Positions 1-10,475 of a stretch of DNA of 64,000 bases are shown piece after piece. Source of the DNA: Perognathus longimembris pacificus (Eukaryota; Chordata; Mammalia; Rodentia; Heteromyidae); assembly GCF_023159225.1 (NCBI RefSeq), contig NC_063170.1, forward strand, positions 26,190,301-26,254,300, in the 5' to 3' direction. The position numbers were made by a program, and so were the translations under genes. The notes beneath the pieces are model-generated. The model worked only from the letters and a program-made list of their open reading frames with translations. It was not told the origin of the DNA and made no database searches. Each line of letters opens with the position of its first letter. Positions within the stretch are counted from its first letter, which is position 1.

Positions 1-482
1 CGAGATTGCTACATTTCTATCTGATCACAATGCCTCTCCTGGTGGTCATTCATCTAGTTGAGAACTAGTTACTGCAGGACATGGTGAGCAACTTATTTAT
101 CAGGGACAGATATGAGCAAGTCAGATTCCTAGCCTTAAGGTGGAAGTTATCGCTTTACTTTCCATGTAGACTCTCACACCAGGCATGAAGCATGCAATAA
201 GTAATTGATTTCAGATAAGGAGGCAGTGGAGTAACTGGATCCAGTGAAGTCAAGGGAGGATAGCAGGGCCAGTGTTCTGTGGGAGGGCTTCAAGGGCCCT
301 AGTGTTTAACCTGAGAACCCTAAGATGGCAGAGAAGAAATCATTTATGCAAAGACCAGGGTTAGGAAAGTCTTAAGCTGCACTGGAATTCTTGCCCTGTT
401 AGAACTTGGTGCATTTTATTCCTTATCAGATATTCCCTTATGTTCCAGCAGAATTAATGGAAATATCCTTTAAGGGAGTATT
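1..482. other. no gene recognised
   Basis: Mixed-composition sequence with no reading frame of note and no repeat family that I recognise by eye. Confidence 0.5.
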
Positions 483-620
483 TTTCAAAGTTTTCACTTA
501 GAGCGCTGTCCTCTGGATCAAACCCTTTACTTGTACGATCTCATTTAAACCTGCAAGTTAGTGTTCTTTAAAAATTGAGTTGAAACTCAAGAAGGTCACA
601 AAATCCACTTACTGAATTAT
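483..620 (+). mobile_element. possible MIR SINE remnant
   Basis: The run from a small-end GCGCTGT-type start through ATCTCATTTAAACCT to AACTCAAGAAGGTCACA follows the order of motifs in MIR. It is strongly diverged, so only a profile search would settle it. Confidence 0.45.
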
Positions 621-637
621 AAGCATCATCATCATCT

Positions 638-873
638 TATTTATTTGTTTGTTTGTTTATATGCCAGTACTTGAACTCAAGGCCTGGGTGCTGTCCTTTT
701 GCTTTTTCAGTTAGGGTTGCTGCTCTGCCATTTGAGTCCTACCTCCACTTTCAGATTTTTGCTGGAGATGAGAGTCTCACATACTTTCCTGCTCATGTGG
801 GCTTCAAATTTTGATCCTTAGATCTTTGCTTCCCGAGTAGCTAAGATTACAGGTGTGAGCCACTGGCACCTGG
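638..873 (-). mobile_element. B1-Geo dimeric SINE, antisense
   Basis: Read on the minus strand this is a B1-like left half followed by the Geo right monomer. Its 5' end abuts the target-site duplication of the ELOC retrocopy. It is diverged, with changes through the Geo A-box region. Confidence 0.75.
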
Positions 874-884
874 CTGTAAACATT

Positions 885-1886
885 TGTTTTTTTCCCCCCA
901 CAATACACCAGTACAATCTATTATTGAAGGTTTAAAAGTATGTCCATTCTTAATACATGACACAACTAAGAGAAGGCAAGAATTTTAGCTCAAAGTTTTA
1001 ATGTTTTGCATTGAAGGCCAAGACTATACAATATGGCTCAATGTTTATCTCAACACAGTTCTAACCTCATAGAGGATCAAGAGGTCTAACAGGATATAAA
1101 AATGAAAGCAGACAAAAAAATCCAAAATCACCTTTGGATTTATAGTATCTTTGTTTTAGGCCTCACATTATTCCTTTAAGTAACTTCTGTGTACAATGCT
1201 CTAAACAAAAATCATTGACAACAGGTAAGCCATATGTCTGATATTAGAATAACTAACTGGCACAATATATTACATACATAAAATTTCAAGAATTTAGACA
1301 CCATTTTCAAGTGCATATTTTTCAACATTTTATTATCATTTATTTTATTTAACAATCTAAGAAGTGTGCAGCCATCAGCAGTTCCAGTGTAATTTCAGGT
1401 TCAATTGGGAATTCAGGAATCTCAGTGGATCTGTTAGTGTAGGCAGCCTTGTAGGTAAAATACATGTACACTTTTGATAGCACATGTGAAGGGTTGTCTC
1501 TAAACTTGACCTCATTGGTTTCCTTCTCAGAAAACTGACCTGATCCACTCAACATGGCTTTTATTGTGCCTGCTGTTAGGGCATGCTCTTTTTTCACAAC
1601 GAATTCGTCACCATCGGAAGCTACTAACTTGACATACATGGCATCAGGGCCTTCCTTCACAGCCACCCTGGGTTTTCTCCACTCCATCCATTATGTTCTT
1701 CTACTCTTTTGCTTTGATTCCACAGGAACTTCTTTTACTAGTTTCTAAGAAACAAAGTATCCCTGAGAGGTTGAGGCTGAGTGATTTGTTCCAGGAAAGA
1801 AACAGGAGTAGAAACAACTTTAATCTGCAGCACCCTTGCCAATCCTGCCCCTGATGTAGCCACTACAGCAGTCTTCCCCAGCTTAC
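885..1886 (-). pseudogene. ELOC: Elongin C processed retrocopy with a full-length ORF
   Basis: Elongin C is the BTB/POZ-fold adaptor that pairs with Elongin B in VHL- and SOCS-box ubiquitin ligases and in the Elongin (SIII) transcription factor. The minus-strand frame 1687-1349 encodes 112 residues, the family's normal length, and ends in the canonical FLDC. From GPDAMY onward it aligns without gaps to the mammalian protein as I remember it, with roughly 19 substitutions in about 94 residues. That is heavy for a protein nearly invariant in mammals. The ancestral start at 1691-1689 is out of frame: a 4-nt insertion near codon 13 would bring a stop at once. The ATG at 1687-1685, 4 nt downstream, restores the frame, so only the first 11 or so codons are novel. 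There are no introns. A short T-tract follows 884, and the 11-nt CTGTAAACATT occurs at 874-884 and 1887-1897. I infer an L1-mobilised retrocopy with 5' and 3' UTRs, most likely a pseudogene. Expression is unknown. Confidence 0.9.
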
Positions 1887-2039
1887 CTGTAAACATTAGC
1901 TTTTAAAAATGTGTTTAGCTAAAATTTTGAGTTCACAGCATTGCAAGTGAGGGTTGCTTTTGTTCATTGCTTTTCTCTCAGCTGTGTGCATATGTATATG
2001 CAGATACTGACTTCCTCTCACAGTGTAGGATGTGCATTC

Positions 2040-2245
2040 TTTTTTTTTTTTTTTTTGCCAGTCCTGAGGCTTGAACTCAGGGCCTGAGCAATATCCCTGA
2101 GTTTCTTTTGCTCAAGGCTAGCACTCTACCACTTGAGCCACTGCACGACTCCCAGCCTTTTCTGTTTATGTGGTAGTGAGGAATCAACCCCAGAGCTTCA
2201 TGCATACTAGGCAAGCACTCTACCATTAAGCCACATTCCTGGCCA
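2040..2245 (-). mobile_element. IDL-Geo SINE, antisense
   Basis: A 17-nt T tract leads into reversed Geo and then the reversed ID-like monomer ending in GGCCA. The imperfect flanking match GATGTGCATTCTT / GATATGTGTTCTT is the likely target-site duplication. Confidence 0.85.
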
Positions 2246-2974
2246 GATATGTGTTCTTCACTGAGGGTTCCAGAAACAAAAAAAAAAGTGGGAAAGCTCA
2301 GAAGCAATCAAAACAAGCCAACTTTACAACTGAGCAAAGTAAAACAAATTTGTCCAAATCTTGTGGTTATTTCATACCCTGAATGTGAACTTGAAGTCAA
2401 ATTACCCCTTTGACATCTTGCCTAATATTCCATTTCTCCATCTCCAAGTGCAATTCATCTGTTTCTGTGGGCACCTAGAAGTGGTTAGATAAGGGCTATC
2501 AAACATCCATGATCCACTATTTGTGGCCAGATATGGGGTGGCCTGGTGTCAAACAGACTGGTAGGTAGGACATTATAAGCATTAGGGGAAGTGGGATGTT
2601 TGCTCCCTTGCTTGCAAAAGAGCTAGTTGTCTATTGAAGGGTTCTGTTTGCTTGAGCGGGGTGTGCGAGTTCCTAGTAAGGGCTTAACTTAGGACAAGCA
2701 GGAAAAGAAGGTTACCTCCTGGTATCTTCCCTCTCCATCCTTCATTTCCAACTGCGCTCAAGTGAACGCTGAATGTGCCCATTGGGAATATGCCCATTAT
2801 TAGCCTGTTACTGGCATCTTTAAGAATGGATCATGAGATTTGAGGAACAGTAAGGCAAACAGAAAAAATAAAAGCTCAGAATTTGGGATCTTTATGGGGA
2901 GACTAAAAGGAACAAATTTGTAGAAACATCATATTAGTGAGATTTTTCAAGAAGCATATAAGAAGAATAATTTT
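2246..2974. other. no gene recognised
   Basis: No reading frame or repeat recognised in this roughly 0.7-kb stretch. Confidence 0.5.
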
Positions 2975-3165
2975 TGCTGGGCATGGTGGTTCATGCCTAT
3001 AATATCAGCTACTAGGGAGGCAGAGATGGGAAGATCATAGCCCAAGGATAGCTGGGCAAAAGCACAAAAACTCTGTATGGAAAACAAAAATAACAAGAAA
3101 TAACTAAGCTTAGAAAAAGAAATAATGAGGGCATGTCTCAACTGGCTCATATTTCAATCTTCCAT
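2975..3165 (+). mobile_element. B1-like SINE, sense
   Basis: Starts GCTGGGCATGGTGG, the 7SL-type left end, with a CAGCTACTAGGGAGGCAGAG core. The 3' part, which includes a GGCATGTCTCAACTGG segment, is degenerate, so it may be an old B1-ID composite. Confidence 0.6.
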
Positions 3166-3170
3166 ACTGA

Positions 3171-3584
3171 AAAAAAAAACAAAATCCCTAACACAGGAAC
3201 AAGAAAAACCAAAGAACCACTTGTTCCAGGAATTGGGGTGTGAGCCAAAAGTCCAAGGACCTGTAACAATAATGCCTGCTGAGGAGAGTTTAGGATAAAA
3301 ACAGAAGATGAGAAAATAAGACCTTAAATATTAGTGAGCAGATGACCCACTTCTAAGAGTGCTAGTCATTAAAATAGACAAAGCTTGCTAGCTTTCACCT
3401 GGGGCCTGGCACATTATGTTTCCTTTACACCTTGCAGATTGCTCTCTTGGACCAGGGAACTAGAGCTATTAGCAAACCCTTTTCAGAGATGAGTCTGTAA
3501 CTGGGTGAATGAGTTGAATCATCTTAACTTTTATTTCTCTCTCTGTAGCATGTGTTTAAATAGTAACCTAGGCTAGTTTGTTTG
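3171..3584. other. no gene recognised
   Basis: No coding or repeat assignment possible by eye. Confidence 0.45.
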
Positions 3585-3812
3585 ATTGTTTGTATTGATA
3601 CTAGGGCCTAGGCACTGTCCTTTATTTAGCTTTTCACTCAAGGCTGGTGCTCTACCACTTGAGTCACAGCTCCACTTCTGGCTTGTTGTTAGTTAACTAG
3701 AGATAAAAGAGTCTCATAGACTTTCCTCCCCAGTCTGGCTTTGAACTGTGATTTCCAGATCTCAGTCTCCCCAGTAGCCAGGATTACAGGCATGAGCCAA
3801 TGGCATGCAGCT
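3585..3812 (-). mobile_element. B1-Geo SINE, antisense
   Basis: Reversed Geo at 3590-3680, AT-rich linker, then reversed B1-like half ending in CATGAGCCAATGGC. It is old, with several short deletions. Confidence 0.75.
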
Positions 3813-3880
3813 CCAGGCTGTCCTTGAATTAAAAATTCTCCTGACTCTGCCTCTTTAGTGCTGGAATTACAGTCATCCAT
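3813..3880 (-). mobile_element. B1 fragment, antisense
   Basis: The CCAGGCTGTCCTTGAA, GACTCTGCCTC and GTGCTGGAATTACAG order is that of a reversed B1 monomer. It sits directly against the preceding SINE. Confidence 0.6.
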
Positions 3881-4114
3881 CCCTTATAACTGACAGTTTG
3901 TACCTCCTCCCAGTCTGCCCCATTCCCCCTGCCAGGCTGTCTCGCTTTGTACTCTTTCCTAGCAGCCTGCTCTCCACAGAAGTCAGCTGTGGAATTGCAG
4001 CAGGGCCACTACAGGGCCCTGCACTAGACAGCACGTCTAGGAAAGGAATTGCACTTGCTAGTCCCTCTTCTGGCTTCTCTCTCTTCCAATTCTTCTTAAG
4101 GCTGCCATCTTCAA

Positions 4115-4477
4115 TGGTATAGTTCGACTGTTCCCACCAGAACTCGTGTTGAAATGTAATCCTTATTGTGCTCTATGAAGAGGGTAGAAACTTGATCTCA
4201 TTCTGGTATTCAGAGGCAGGATCTTTCTGAGGTAATTAAGATTAAAAGAGGCCCTAGTCCAACAGGACTACATCTTTGTAAGACAGGGAGACACCTGGGC
4301 CATAAAGCCTCGTTGTGCCACATAGTGCCCTATGAACCTCTGACTCCAGAGTCTATCAAGAGATTCTTCATAGAGTCTCTTGGACCCCAGAACCATGGAA
4401 AGAATAAACCTTTATTCTTTACAAGTTATCCAGTTTGTGGTATTGAATTATAGCAGTAGAAACTAGATTAACATGCA
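4115..4477 (+). mobile_element. MaLR-type solo LTR (MLT1/MST-like), sense
   Basis: Old retroviral-like LTR. It runs GTGTTGAAATGTAATCC, a GAGGTAATTAAG block, an AGAACCATGGAAAGAATAAA polyadenylation block and ends near GTATTGAATTATAGCAG. These appear in the order of MLT1/MST LTRs. No internal coding region is attached. Confidence 0.7.
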
Positions 4478-4504
4478 GCTCAACATCACCTCCTCAAAAA
4501 GGTT

Positions 4505-5045
4505 TTCTTCATTCGTTTCTAGTGCTCACAACAAATAACTGTGAACTTGAGTGGTTTAAAACAATGACAACTTTCTGGGTACTAATGGCACACACCTGTA
4601 ATCTTTGCTACTGAGGAGACTGAGATCTGAGGGTTGTGGTTTGAAGCCAGTCTGGACAGGAAAGTGTGAGACTCTTCCCTCCAATAAACTACCACAGAGC
4701 TGCAAGTGGCGCTGTGGCTCAAGTGGTAGAATGCTAGCCCTGAGCAATAAAAGCTCAGGGACAGTGCCCAGGCCCTGAGTTCAAGCCCTAGAATGGCACT
4801 AAAACATAAAAACAAAATAAAACAAAAAGGAAAAAATCCCACAACAACTTATTCACTTATTCAACTTATTCACACACAGTTCTAAAAGCCGAGGTCTTGC
4901 ATCAAGTGCTGGTGCATGGATGTTTCTACCTGGAGGATGTGGGGAACCGGATAATTGGTCTTTCCATTTGGTGTGTATTGGCCACCCTTGGCCTCCAACA
5001 TTCACCTCCATCTTCTCATTGCCTCTCCTCTGTCTTCTCCCTTTC
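4505..5045 (-). mobile_element. MLT1-like MaLR LTR, antisense, split by a SINE
   Basis: GTGGTTTAAAACAATGACAAC before, and CACAGTTCTAAAAGCC through CCTCCATCTTCTCATTGCCTC after, the SINE at 4570-4830 follow a reversed MLT1-type LTR. A short ACAACTT repeats on both sides of the SINE. Confidence 0.6.
4570..4830 (+). mobile_element. B1-Geo SINE, sense
   Basis: B1-like half to about 4680, then Geo with GTGGCGCTGTGGCTCAAG and a tail of AAAAC/AAAAT repeats. Inserted in the MaLR remnant. Confidence 0.8.
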
Positions 5046-5068
5046 TCTTCTCTGCTGCAAAGTCTATG

Positions 5069-5152
5069 TTGTATGTGTGTGTGAGAGAGAGTGTGTGTGT
5101 ATGTGTTTGTGTGCATGTGTACACGCATGTGCACAAGTGTGCACATGTGTGT
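5069..5152. repeat. interrupted GT-rich repeat
   Basis: GT repeats broken by GAGAGA and by CATGTGTACACGCATGTGCA, alternating purine-pyrimidine almost throughout. Confidence 0.85.
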
Positions 5153-5232
5153 TTTCATTGTTTGAGACAGGGCCTCTACAAAACCTTTCTGCCTCAGTCT
5201 CCCAAGTGCTCAGAGTACAGGTGTGAGTTACC
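5153..5232 (-). mobile_element. B1/Alu-like monomer fragment, antisense
   Basis: TTTGAGACAGGGCCTC, CTGCCTCAGTCTCCCAAGTG and ACAGGTGTGAG are the reversed landmarks of a 7SL-derived monomer. Confidence 0.55.
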
Positions 5233-5389
5233 ACCTCCAGAGGGCCAACGCGCTTTCCGATGGTCTTTGCAAGAGGCAACACTCAATAATCTTAGAGACC
5301 CCACCAGGGTCAGCTTCTCCCCTTCTTCTAAGACCATCTCTGCTACTCAGTTTTCCCAATCTTGACTGTCTCACTGTGAATCTGAACTT

Positions 5390-5634
5390 CAATTTTTTTT
5401 TTTTTGCTGGTCCTGGACTTGAACTCTAGGCCCGGGCGCTATCCCTGAGTTTCTTTTGCTCAAGGCTAGCACTCTACCACTTGAGCCACAGCTCCACTTC
5501 CAGCTTTTTTTGATACGCCATTGGAAAGAAGAGTCTCAGGGACTTCTCTTCTTGGGCTGGCTTCAAACTGTGATTCTCAGATCTCAGCCTCCTGAGTAGC
5601 TAGGATTACAGGAGTAAGCCACCTGCACCTGGCT
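5390..5634 (-). mobile_element. B1-Geo SINE, antisense
   Basis: T tract, reversed Geo at 5405-5505, then the reversed B1-like half ending GCACCTGGCT. Both halves are nearly complete. Confidence 0.85.
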
Positions 5635-5869
5635 GAACTTTTATTTCTTGTTGTGGAGCCCTAAATGTTGAGTTTATTATATTATACTGAAATGAGAAAA
5701 CTGTCTTAGGAATCTTTGATTGCACAAGCAAAGTTGAAATCTTTTCTTCTTGGCAGAAGCCTTCCTTGTCACTAACATCAGCACTGCCATTCCTGTCCCT
5801 GCTCATGACTTTATCGTGAGTCTAGGAGAGAAGGTCCCTAACGGATGGGTGTAGGCCTGGACAGGATTC

Positions 5870-5936
5870 TATTGCTAGCAGGACTTTGCCTATGCTAAGT
5901 ATGTGCTCTAGCACTGAACTACGCCCTCCCCCAGCC
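5870..5936 (-). mobile_element. solitary ID-like monomer, antisense
   Basis: A reversed tRNA-like block without a Geo partner. It carries the remains of a B box near CTAGCAGGAC and of an A box near GCACTGAACTACGCCC. Diverged and uncertain. Confidence 0.4.
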
Positions 5937-5987
5937 AAGTCCCCTTCCCCCAACGTCCCCAAAGTGGTTAAAAATAATTCTAAGAGG

Positions 5988-6186
5988 GCTGGGAATGTGG
6001 CTTAGTGGTAGAATGCTTGCCTAGCATGCATGAAGCCCTGGGTTCAATTCCTTAGCACCACATATGCAGGAAAAGCTGGAAGTGGTGCTGAGGTTCAAGT
6101 GGTAGAGTGCAAAATGAAAGCCAGGGACAGTGCTCAGGCCCTGAATTCAAGTCCCAGGACTAGCCATAAACATAAAAAATAAATAA
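5988..6186 (+). mobile_element. IDL-Geo SINE, sense
   Basis: GGGCTGGGAATGTGGC (A box) and CCTGGGTTCAATTCC (B box) mark the ID-like half. Geo follows from AAGCTGGAAGTGG and the tail is ATAAAAAATAAATAA. Confidence 0.88.
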
Positions 6187-6854
6187 TTCTAAGCGCCCAT
6201 TGAGATTCTAAAGTTTCTGGCTGAAATCACACTATTGAGAAAGATAGGCACAGGAAATCACTGTGTTATACTTGCATGTGAGAAGGTACAGCCTTCTAAT
6301 TTTTGATAAAGGTGCAAAAAATACACTGGAGAAAGAACAGCCTCTTTACCAATGGAGTAGGCAAAACTGGTTATCTACTTACAGGAGATGGAAACTTGAC
6401 TCCTATTTCTCATCCTGTATTAAAATCAACCCCAGGTGGTTCAAAGGACCCAACGTAAGACCTAAAACAGGCAAACATGGGAGGCATTGAAAGTTATAAG
6501 CAGGGAATTCTTTTTGGAATAGGACTCCATCTGCCTAGAAAATAAGAACAAAATTTGACAAATAAGGCCACATCAAATTAAAGAGTTTCTGCCCAGCAAA
6601 AGAAACAATCACCAGACCAAGAGACAATGGAATGGGAGAATGTCTTCACCAGAGATTCAACAGATAACTGACTAATATCCAGAATATACAAAATCTCAAA
6701 AATTAAACACTAAAAGAATAAACAATGCAATTAATAAATGGACAAGCAATTTGAACAGATAGTTGTCAGAAGAAATACAAATGGCTAATAGATACATGAA
6801 GAAATGCTCAACATTATTAGCAATAAAGGAAATGAAAATTAAAACCACCCTAAG

Positions 6855-7047
6855 CACTGGGAATGTGGCTTAGTGGTAGAGTGCTTGCCTAGCATGGGTA
6901 AAGCCCTGGGTTCGATTCTTCAGTATCACATTAACAGAAAAAGCCAGAAGTAGAGTGCTAGCCTTGAGCAAAAGAAGTCAGAGACAGTGCTCAGGCTGAG
7001 TTCAAGCCCCAGGACTGGCAAAAAACAAAATAAAACAAAACAAAAAA
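6855..7047 (+). mobile_element. IDL-Geo SINE inside LINE-1
   Basis: Sense copy with an internal Geo deletion after CCAGAAGTAGAGTGC. CACCCTAAG flanks it at 6846-6854 and 7048-7056, and the L1 sequence resumes exactly after it. The SINE is therefore younger than the L1. Confidence 0.9.
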
Positions 7048-7151
7048 CACCCTAAGATTCCATCTCACTTTAGTCAGAATGTCACCAAGAAAACAAACAA
7101 AGACAAATGCTGAAGGTGGGGTGGTGGGTGGGGGATGGGAGGTTGGTCAGG

Positions 7152-7154
<3 letters not shown>

Positions 7155-7194
<40 letters not shown>
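7155..7194. repeat. (GT)n microsatellite
   Basis: About 20 uninterrupted dinucleotide units within the L1 remnant. Confidence 0.95.
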
Positions 7195-7197
<3 letters not shown>

Positions 7198-7804
7198 GAT
7201 TGGGAAAGACCATAACACTGTTCCTGGGAATCTAAGCTAGTGAAACCACTCTGGAAATCAGTTATGGAGGTTCCTCAAAAGACTAAAAGTAGACCTTCCC
7301 TGGAACCACCATACCATTCTTGGGCATATATCTGAAGACATGTAAAAATATAAGAAAGCTATCTGTTTACCCAAGTTTATTACAGCACTGTTCACATTAG
7401 ACAAATCATGGAATAAGCCGGGGTACCCAACAATAGATGAGTGGATGAAGAAGATATAGTACTTGTGGATGCTACACATAGTCCATATAATTTTACACAT
7501 CCATAAAGAAAATATGAGACCATATCATTTGCAGGAAAATGGAACTGGAGGACATTCTATTGGGTGAGATAAGCCAAGCTCAAAAAAGTCAAATATGGTA
7601 TGTTTTTCTCACTTGTGGAAGCTACACCTAAAAGTACATACATAGTCTTGGATATGTATACATGTGTATATGTATGTGTGTGCATATACTACATATGACA
7701 CAAGTTGTAATTAGGGGGCTCTTTAGGGGGATGAGGGAAGAGTAAAGAGGGAGAACAAAGATGGAGGTAAATTATTAAAATTTATGTTCTTGTTTATTTG
7801 CTTT

Positions 7805-8160
7805 GAGAATTTAAAAAACTATTGGTATTATAAAGGTGATGTACAGAGTGGTTATAGCTACATAAGTCAGGGAATGAATTCCTTTCTTTTTGGACAGTCA
7901 TTCTTTCCCTCACTCTCTCTTAGTTTTTCCCTTTCATTCCCACTCACAAGTTATGTAGGTTCTAGGGAGCACCATAGCTACATTTGTTCAGCCTTTGTCC
8001 CTCCATTTCTGAGTCTCCCTTACACTCCCAAAGACAGATAATGAACAAACAAGACAGAAAGGAAAGAAAACAAAAGCAATGATGAAGATAAAACCTCTAG
8101 TTTCCATTTTCTGGAATTAATTTTGATAAATAGTATTTTATATGATCAGATGGAGGTGAA
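7805..8160 (-). mobile_element. LINE-1 3'-terminal fragment, antisense
   Basis: Starts near ATTATAAAGGTGATGTAC and continues GGTTATAGCTACATAAG, CTTTCCCTCACTCTCTC. This block recurs at 14926, 27574, 54582 and, shorter, at 13935 and 63169. It is the shared 3' end of one L1 lineage. Confidence 0.7.
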
Positions 8161-8384
8161 TATTTTTGAAATATGTTGCAAGTATATGTAAAGATGGCAT
8201 AAGCAATCTCAATGAAAGCTATTGACCAATAGGAGGCTGGGGTTGAGGAAAGAGAAAGCAATGGCCCGTATACTCTGAGCAAATAACATACGGAGTGAAA
8301 CTGTAGACTGTTATGTGCTATGTTGCTTGAAGAAGGGAGGACGAACAGAGAGGGTGAATGAGATTGAATGTGGTCAAAGTAATT

Positions 8385-8560
8385 TAGTATTTATTTATTT
8401 ATTGCCAGTCCTGGCAATAAATAAATTCATTTATTTAGTGCTCAGGGTCTGAGCACTGTCCCTGGCTTCTTTTTGCTCAAGGCTAGCACTCAACCACTTG
8501 AGCCACAGTGTCACTTCTGGCCTTTTCTATATATGTGGTGCTGAGGAATTGAACCCAGGG

Positions 8561-8564
<4 letters not shown>
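8385..8564 (-). mobile_element. IDL-Geo SINE, antisense, with foldback at its Geo end
   Basis: The normal GCCAGTCC end is followed at once by its own inverted copy: perfect 16-nt arms at 8393-8408 and 8411-8426. The usual body resumes at about 8440. The ID-like half is cut short where the AT repeat begins. Confidence 0.8.
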
Positions 8565-8619
<55 letters not shown>

Positions 8620-8637
8620 TATATATACATATATATG
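8565..8637. repeat. (AT)n with short AC block
   Basis: About 27 AT units, four AC units, then further AT. It replaces the terminal part of the SINE. Confidence 0.95.
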
Positions 8638-8706
8638 AGAATATATGTATGAAAATGTCACAATGAAATTCCAGCTTGGACAATACATATATGCTAATAA
8701 AAGTTG

Positions 8707-8918
8707 TTTTTTTTTTTTTTTTTTTGGCCAGTCCTGGGCCTTGGACTCAGGGCCTGAGCACTGTCCCTGGCTTCTTCCCGCTCAAGGCTAGCACTCTGCC
8801 ACTTGAGCCACAGCGCCACTTCTGGCCGTTTTCTGTATATGTGGTGCTGGGGAATCGAACCTAGGGCCTCGTGTATCCGAGGCAGGCACTCTTGCCACTA
8901 GGCTATATCCCCAGCCCC
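8707..8918 (-). mobile_element. young IDL-Geo SINE, antisense
   Basis: Long T tract and intact monomers. Diagnostic changes CTTCCCGCTC and GTATCCGAGGCAGG are shared with the copy at 11784-11994. Target-site duplication AAAAGTTG at 8699-8706 and 8919-8926, continuing into T. Confidence 0.93.
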
Positions 8919-8993
8919 AAAAGTTGTTTTTTTTTTAATAGTGAAATAATATCTCCTCCTTACCAATAAAATAATAATTATTTAAAAAAAAGA

Positions 8994-9449
8994 AAGTGCC
9001 TGGTATCGGTGGCTCATGCCTGTAAATCCTAGCTGCTCAGGAGGCTGAGATCTGATAATCATGGTTTAAAGCCAGCCAGAGCAGGAAAGTCTATGAGATT
9101 CTTTTATTTTTGCTAGTCTTGGGACTTGAACTCTAGACCTGGGCACTGTCCCTGAACTCCTTTTGCTAAAGGAGTTCGACCACTTACCACTACTCACTCT
9201 ACCACTTAAGCCACTACGCTACTTCTGGCTCTTTCTGCAATTTATTGGAGATAAGAGTCTCATGGACTTTCCTGCCCTCAGCTGGCTTTGAACCACAATC
9301 TTCAGATCTCAGCCTCCTGAGTAGCTAGGATTATAGATGTGAACCACCAGTGCCCAGTACTATTATTTTCAATTAACCACTAAAAGTTGGACATGGAGTT
9401 GTGGCCTAGGTCCTGAGTTCAAGCCACAAGACTGGTACCAGAAAAGAAA
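8994..9449 (+). mobile_element. B1-Geo SINE, sense, split by an inverted B1-Geo
   Basis: The B1-like half is at 8994-9107 and Geo resumes at 9361 with CAATTAACCACTAAAAG, after a foreign antisense copy. The two together form an imperfect inverted repeat. Confidence 0.75.
9108..9360 (-). mobile_element. B1-Geo SINE nested in the preceding SINE
   Basis: Antisense copy with both halves. A small duplication around CTCCTTTTGCTAAAGGAG disturbs its Geo half. Confidence 0.75.
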
Positions 9450-9460
9450 AGAGAGAGAGA

Positions 9461-9530
9461 GATTCTTCTGTCACAAGGCTGAGGCAGGAAGGTCACAGGT
9501 TCGAGGCCAGGCCAGCCTAGACTACACAGG
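9461..9530 (+). mobile_element. B1 fragment, sense
   Basis: AAGGCTGAGGCAGGAAGGTCAC followed by GAGGCCAGGCCAGCCTAGAC is the central part of B1. (GA)n precedes it. Confidence 0.6.
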
Positions 9531-9540
9531 AAATGAGTTG

Positions 9541-9779
9541 AGTTGGGAAGGTCCTTGTATTAGACCTTCATAAGAATTTCCCTCCATCAGTAAATATGGT
9601 GCATGAGTATGGAAATAAAATGATGATGCTTTCTGAGATTGGTTTGGGAGAAGAGAGGGGGAAGAGGGAGAGTGACAGAGGAGTGAATCTGATCAAGGTA
9701 TATTGTATACATATACAGACATGTCAAAATGAAATTTGTTTGTACGAGTAATCAATGATAATAAAAATGTGAAAAAAAA
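9541..9779 (+). mobile_element. LINE-1-like 3' tail with poly-A
   Basis: G/A-rich block, then GAATCTGATCAAGGTATATTG, ACATGTCAAAATGAAAT and AATAAAAATG before nine A residues. It matches the pattern at 23100-23345. Confidence 0.5.
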
Positions 9780-10017
9780 AACTATTTCCCTCTATCTTGT
9801 GTTATTTTTACATGAGAGTCTGGTTCTCTAAGCCTTTTTTCTCCAGGAAAGGAGCGTTGGGTAGATCCGAACCCCGGGATGAGCAATCCTTGGAGTGGCC
9901 TGATATGCGACATGCAGAGTAACCTGCCTGTCACATGTGCTTGCGCTCAGCTCTGTGTAAGGTTGGACTCCTGCTCTCACACGCATTTATAGCACAACGG
10001 TGTCCTGACCCTCACCC

Positions 10018-10072
10018 TCCTAAATTGTGTGATCTTGCTCAGAGACTTTGGAATTTCCCTGGGCTCTTAGAA
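10018..10072 (+). mobile_element. possible MIR core
   Basis: ATTGTGTGATCTTGCTCAGAGACTTTGGAATTT-like order (key blocks TGTGTGATCTTG and CTGGGCTC) follows the MIR core. Short and diverged. Confidence 0.45.
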
Positions 10073-10209
10073 TTATTATTATTTTTTTAATCAAATTTGG
10101 CGAATTTAATAAAAAAGAGGACTGGGCTGGGGGTATAGCTCAGTTTTACCCCTAGCACCCCTGCCCCCCCCCCCATGGTTACACCAAAGGCCTCCACTGC
10201 ACTCTTCTT

Positions 10210-10475
10210 TTTTTATTTATTAATTAAATTTTGTTGACAAGGTACAGTTACATAATAGGGCAGTGAATACATTTCTTGTGATATCTTACACCCTCGTTTT
10301 TTTTTTTCCCCTTCCCTAGATCAGGTAGGCATATATACAATACCCAGTGTACCAAAAACATATACAGTAGCCACGTGGCATATGCCAAAGGAAATTCAGC
10401 TAGAACTTTAAATATAACGTCAACAATAGAGTTTGCTTATCCTTGTCTTATATGATCATACATATATAGCTTTTG
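10210..10475 (-). mobile_element. 5'-truncated LINE-1 3' end with perfect target-site duplication
   Basis: A T-rich start (the reversed A tail) leads into GTACAGTTACATAATAGG and CAATACCCAGTGTACC. The 15-nt CACTGCACTCTTCTT flanks it at 10195-10209 and 10476-10490. The same family, longer, occurs at 17623-18202. Confidence 0.9.

Larger units (their letters stand above)
6270..7770 (+). mobile_element. LINE-1 3' portion (end of ORF2 and 3' region), sense
   Basis: The order TTTTTGATAAAGGTGC, AAAGAGTTTCTGCCCAGC, AAATGCTCAACATTATTAGC, GGAGGTTCCTCAAAAGAC, CAGCACTGTTCACATTAG and AACTGGAGGACATTC follows the 3' end of mammalian L1 ORF2. Short in-frame stretches remain (for example around 6340-6440) but many stops and frameshifts interrupt it. 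A SINE at 6855-7047 and a GT repeat split it. Confidence 0.85.
8290..8704 (+). mobile_element. possible LINE-1-like 3' tail, split by a SINE
   Basis: GAGGGTGAATGAGATTGAATG before, and GAAAATGTCACAATGAAATT with GCTAATAAAAG after, the SINE and AT repeat resemble tails at 9541-9779 and 23100-23345. The family name is uncertain. Confidence 0.4.
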
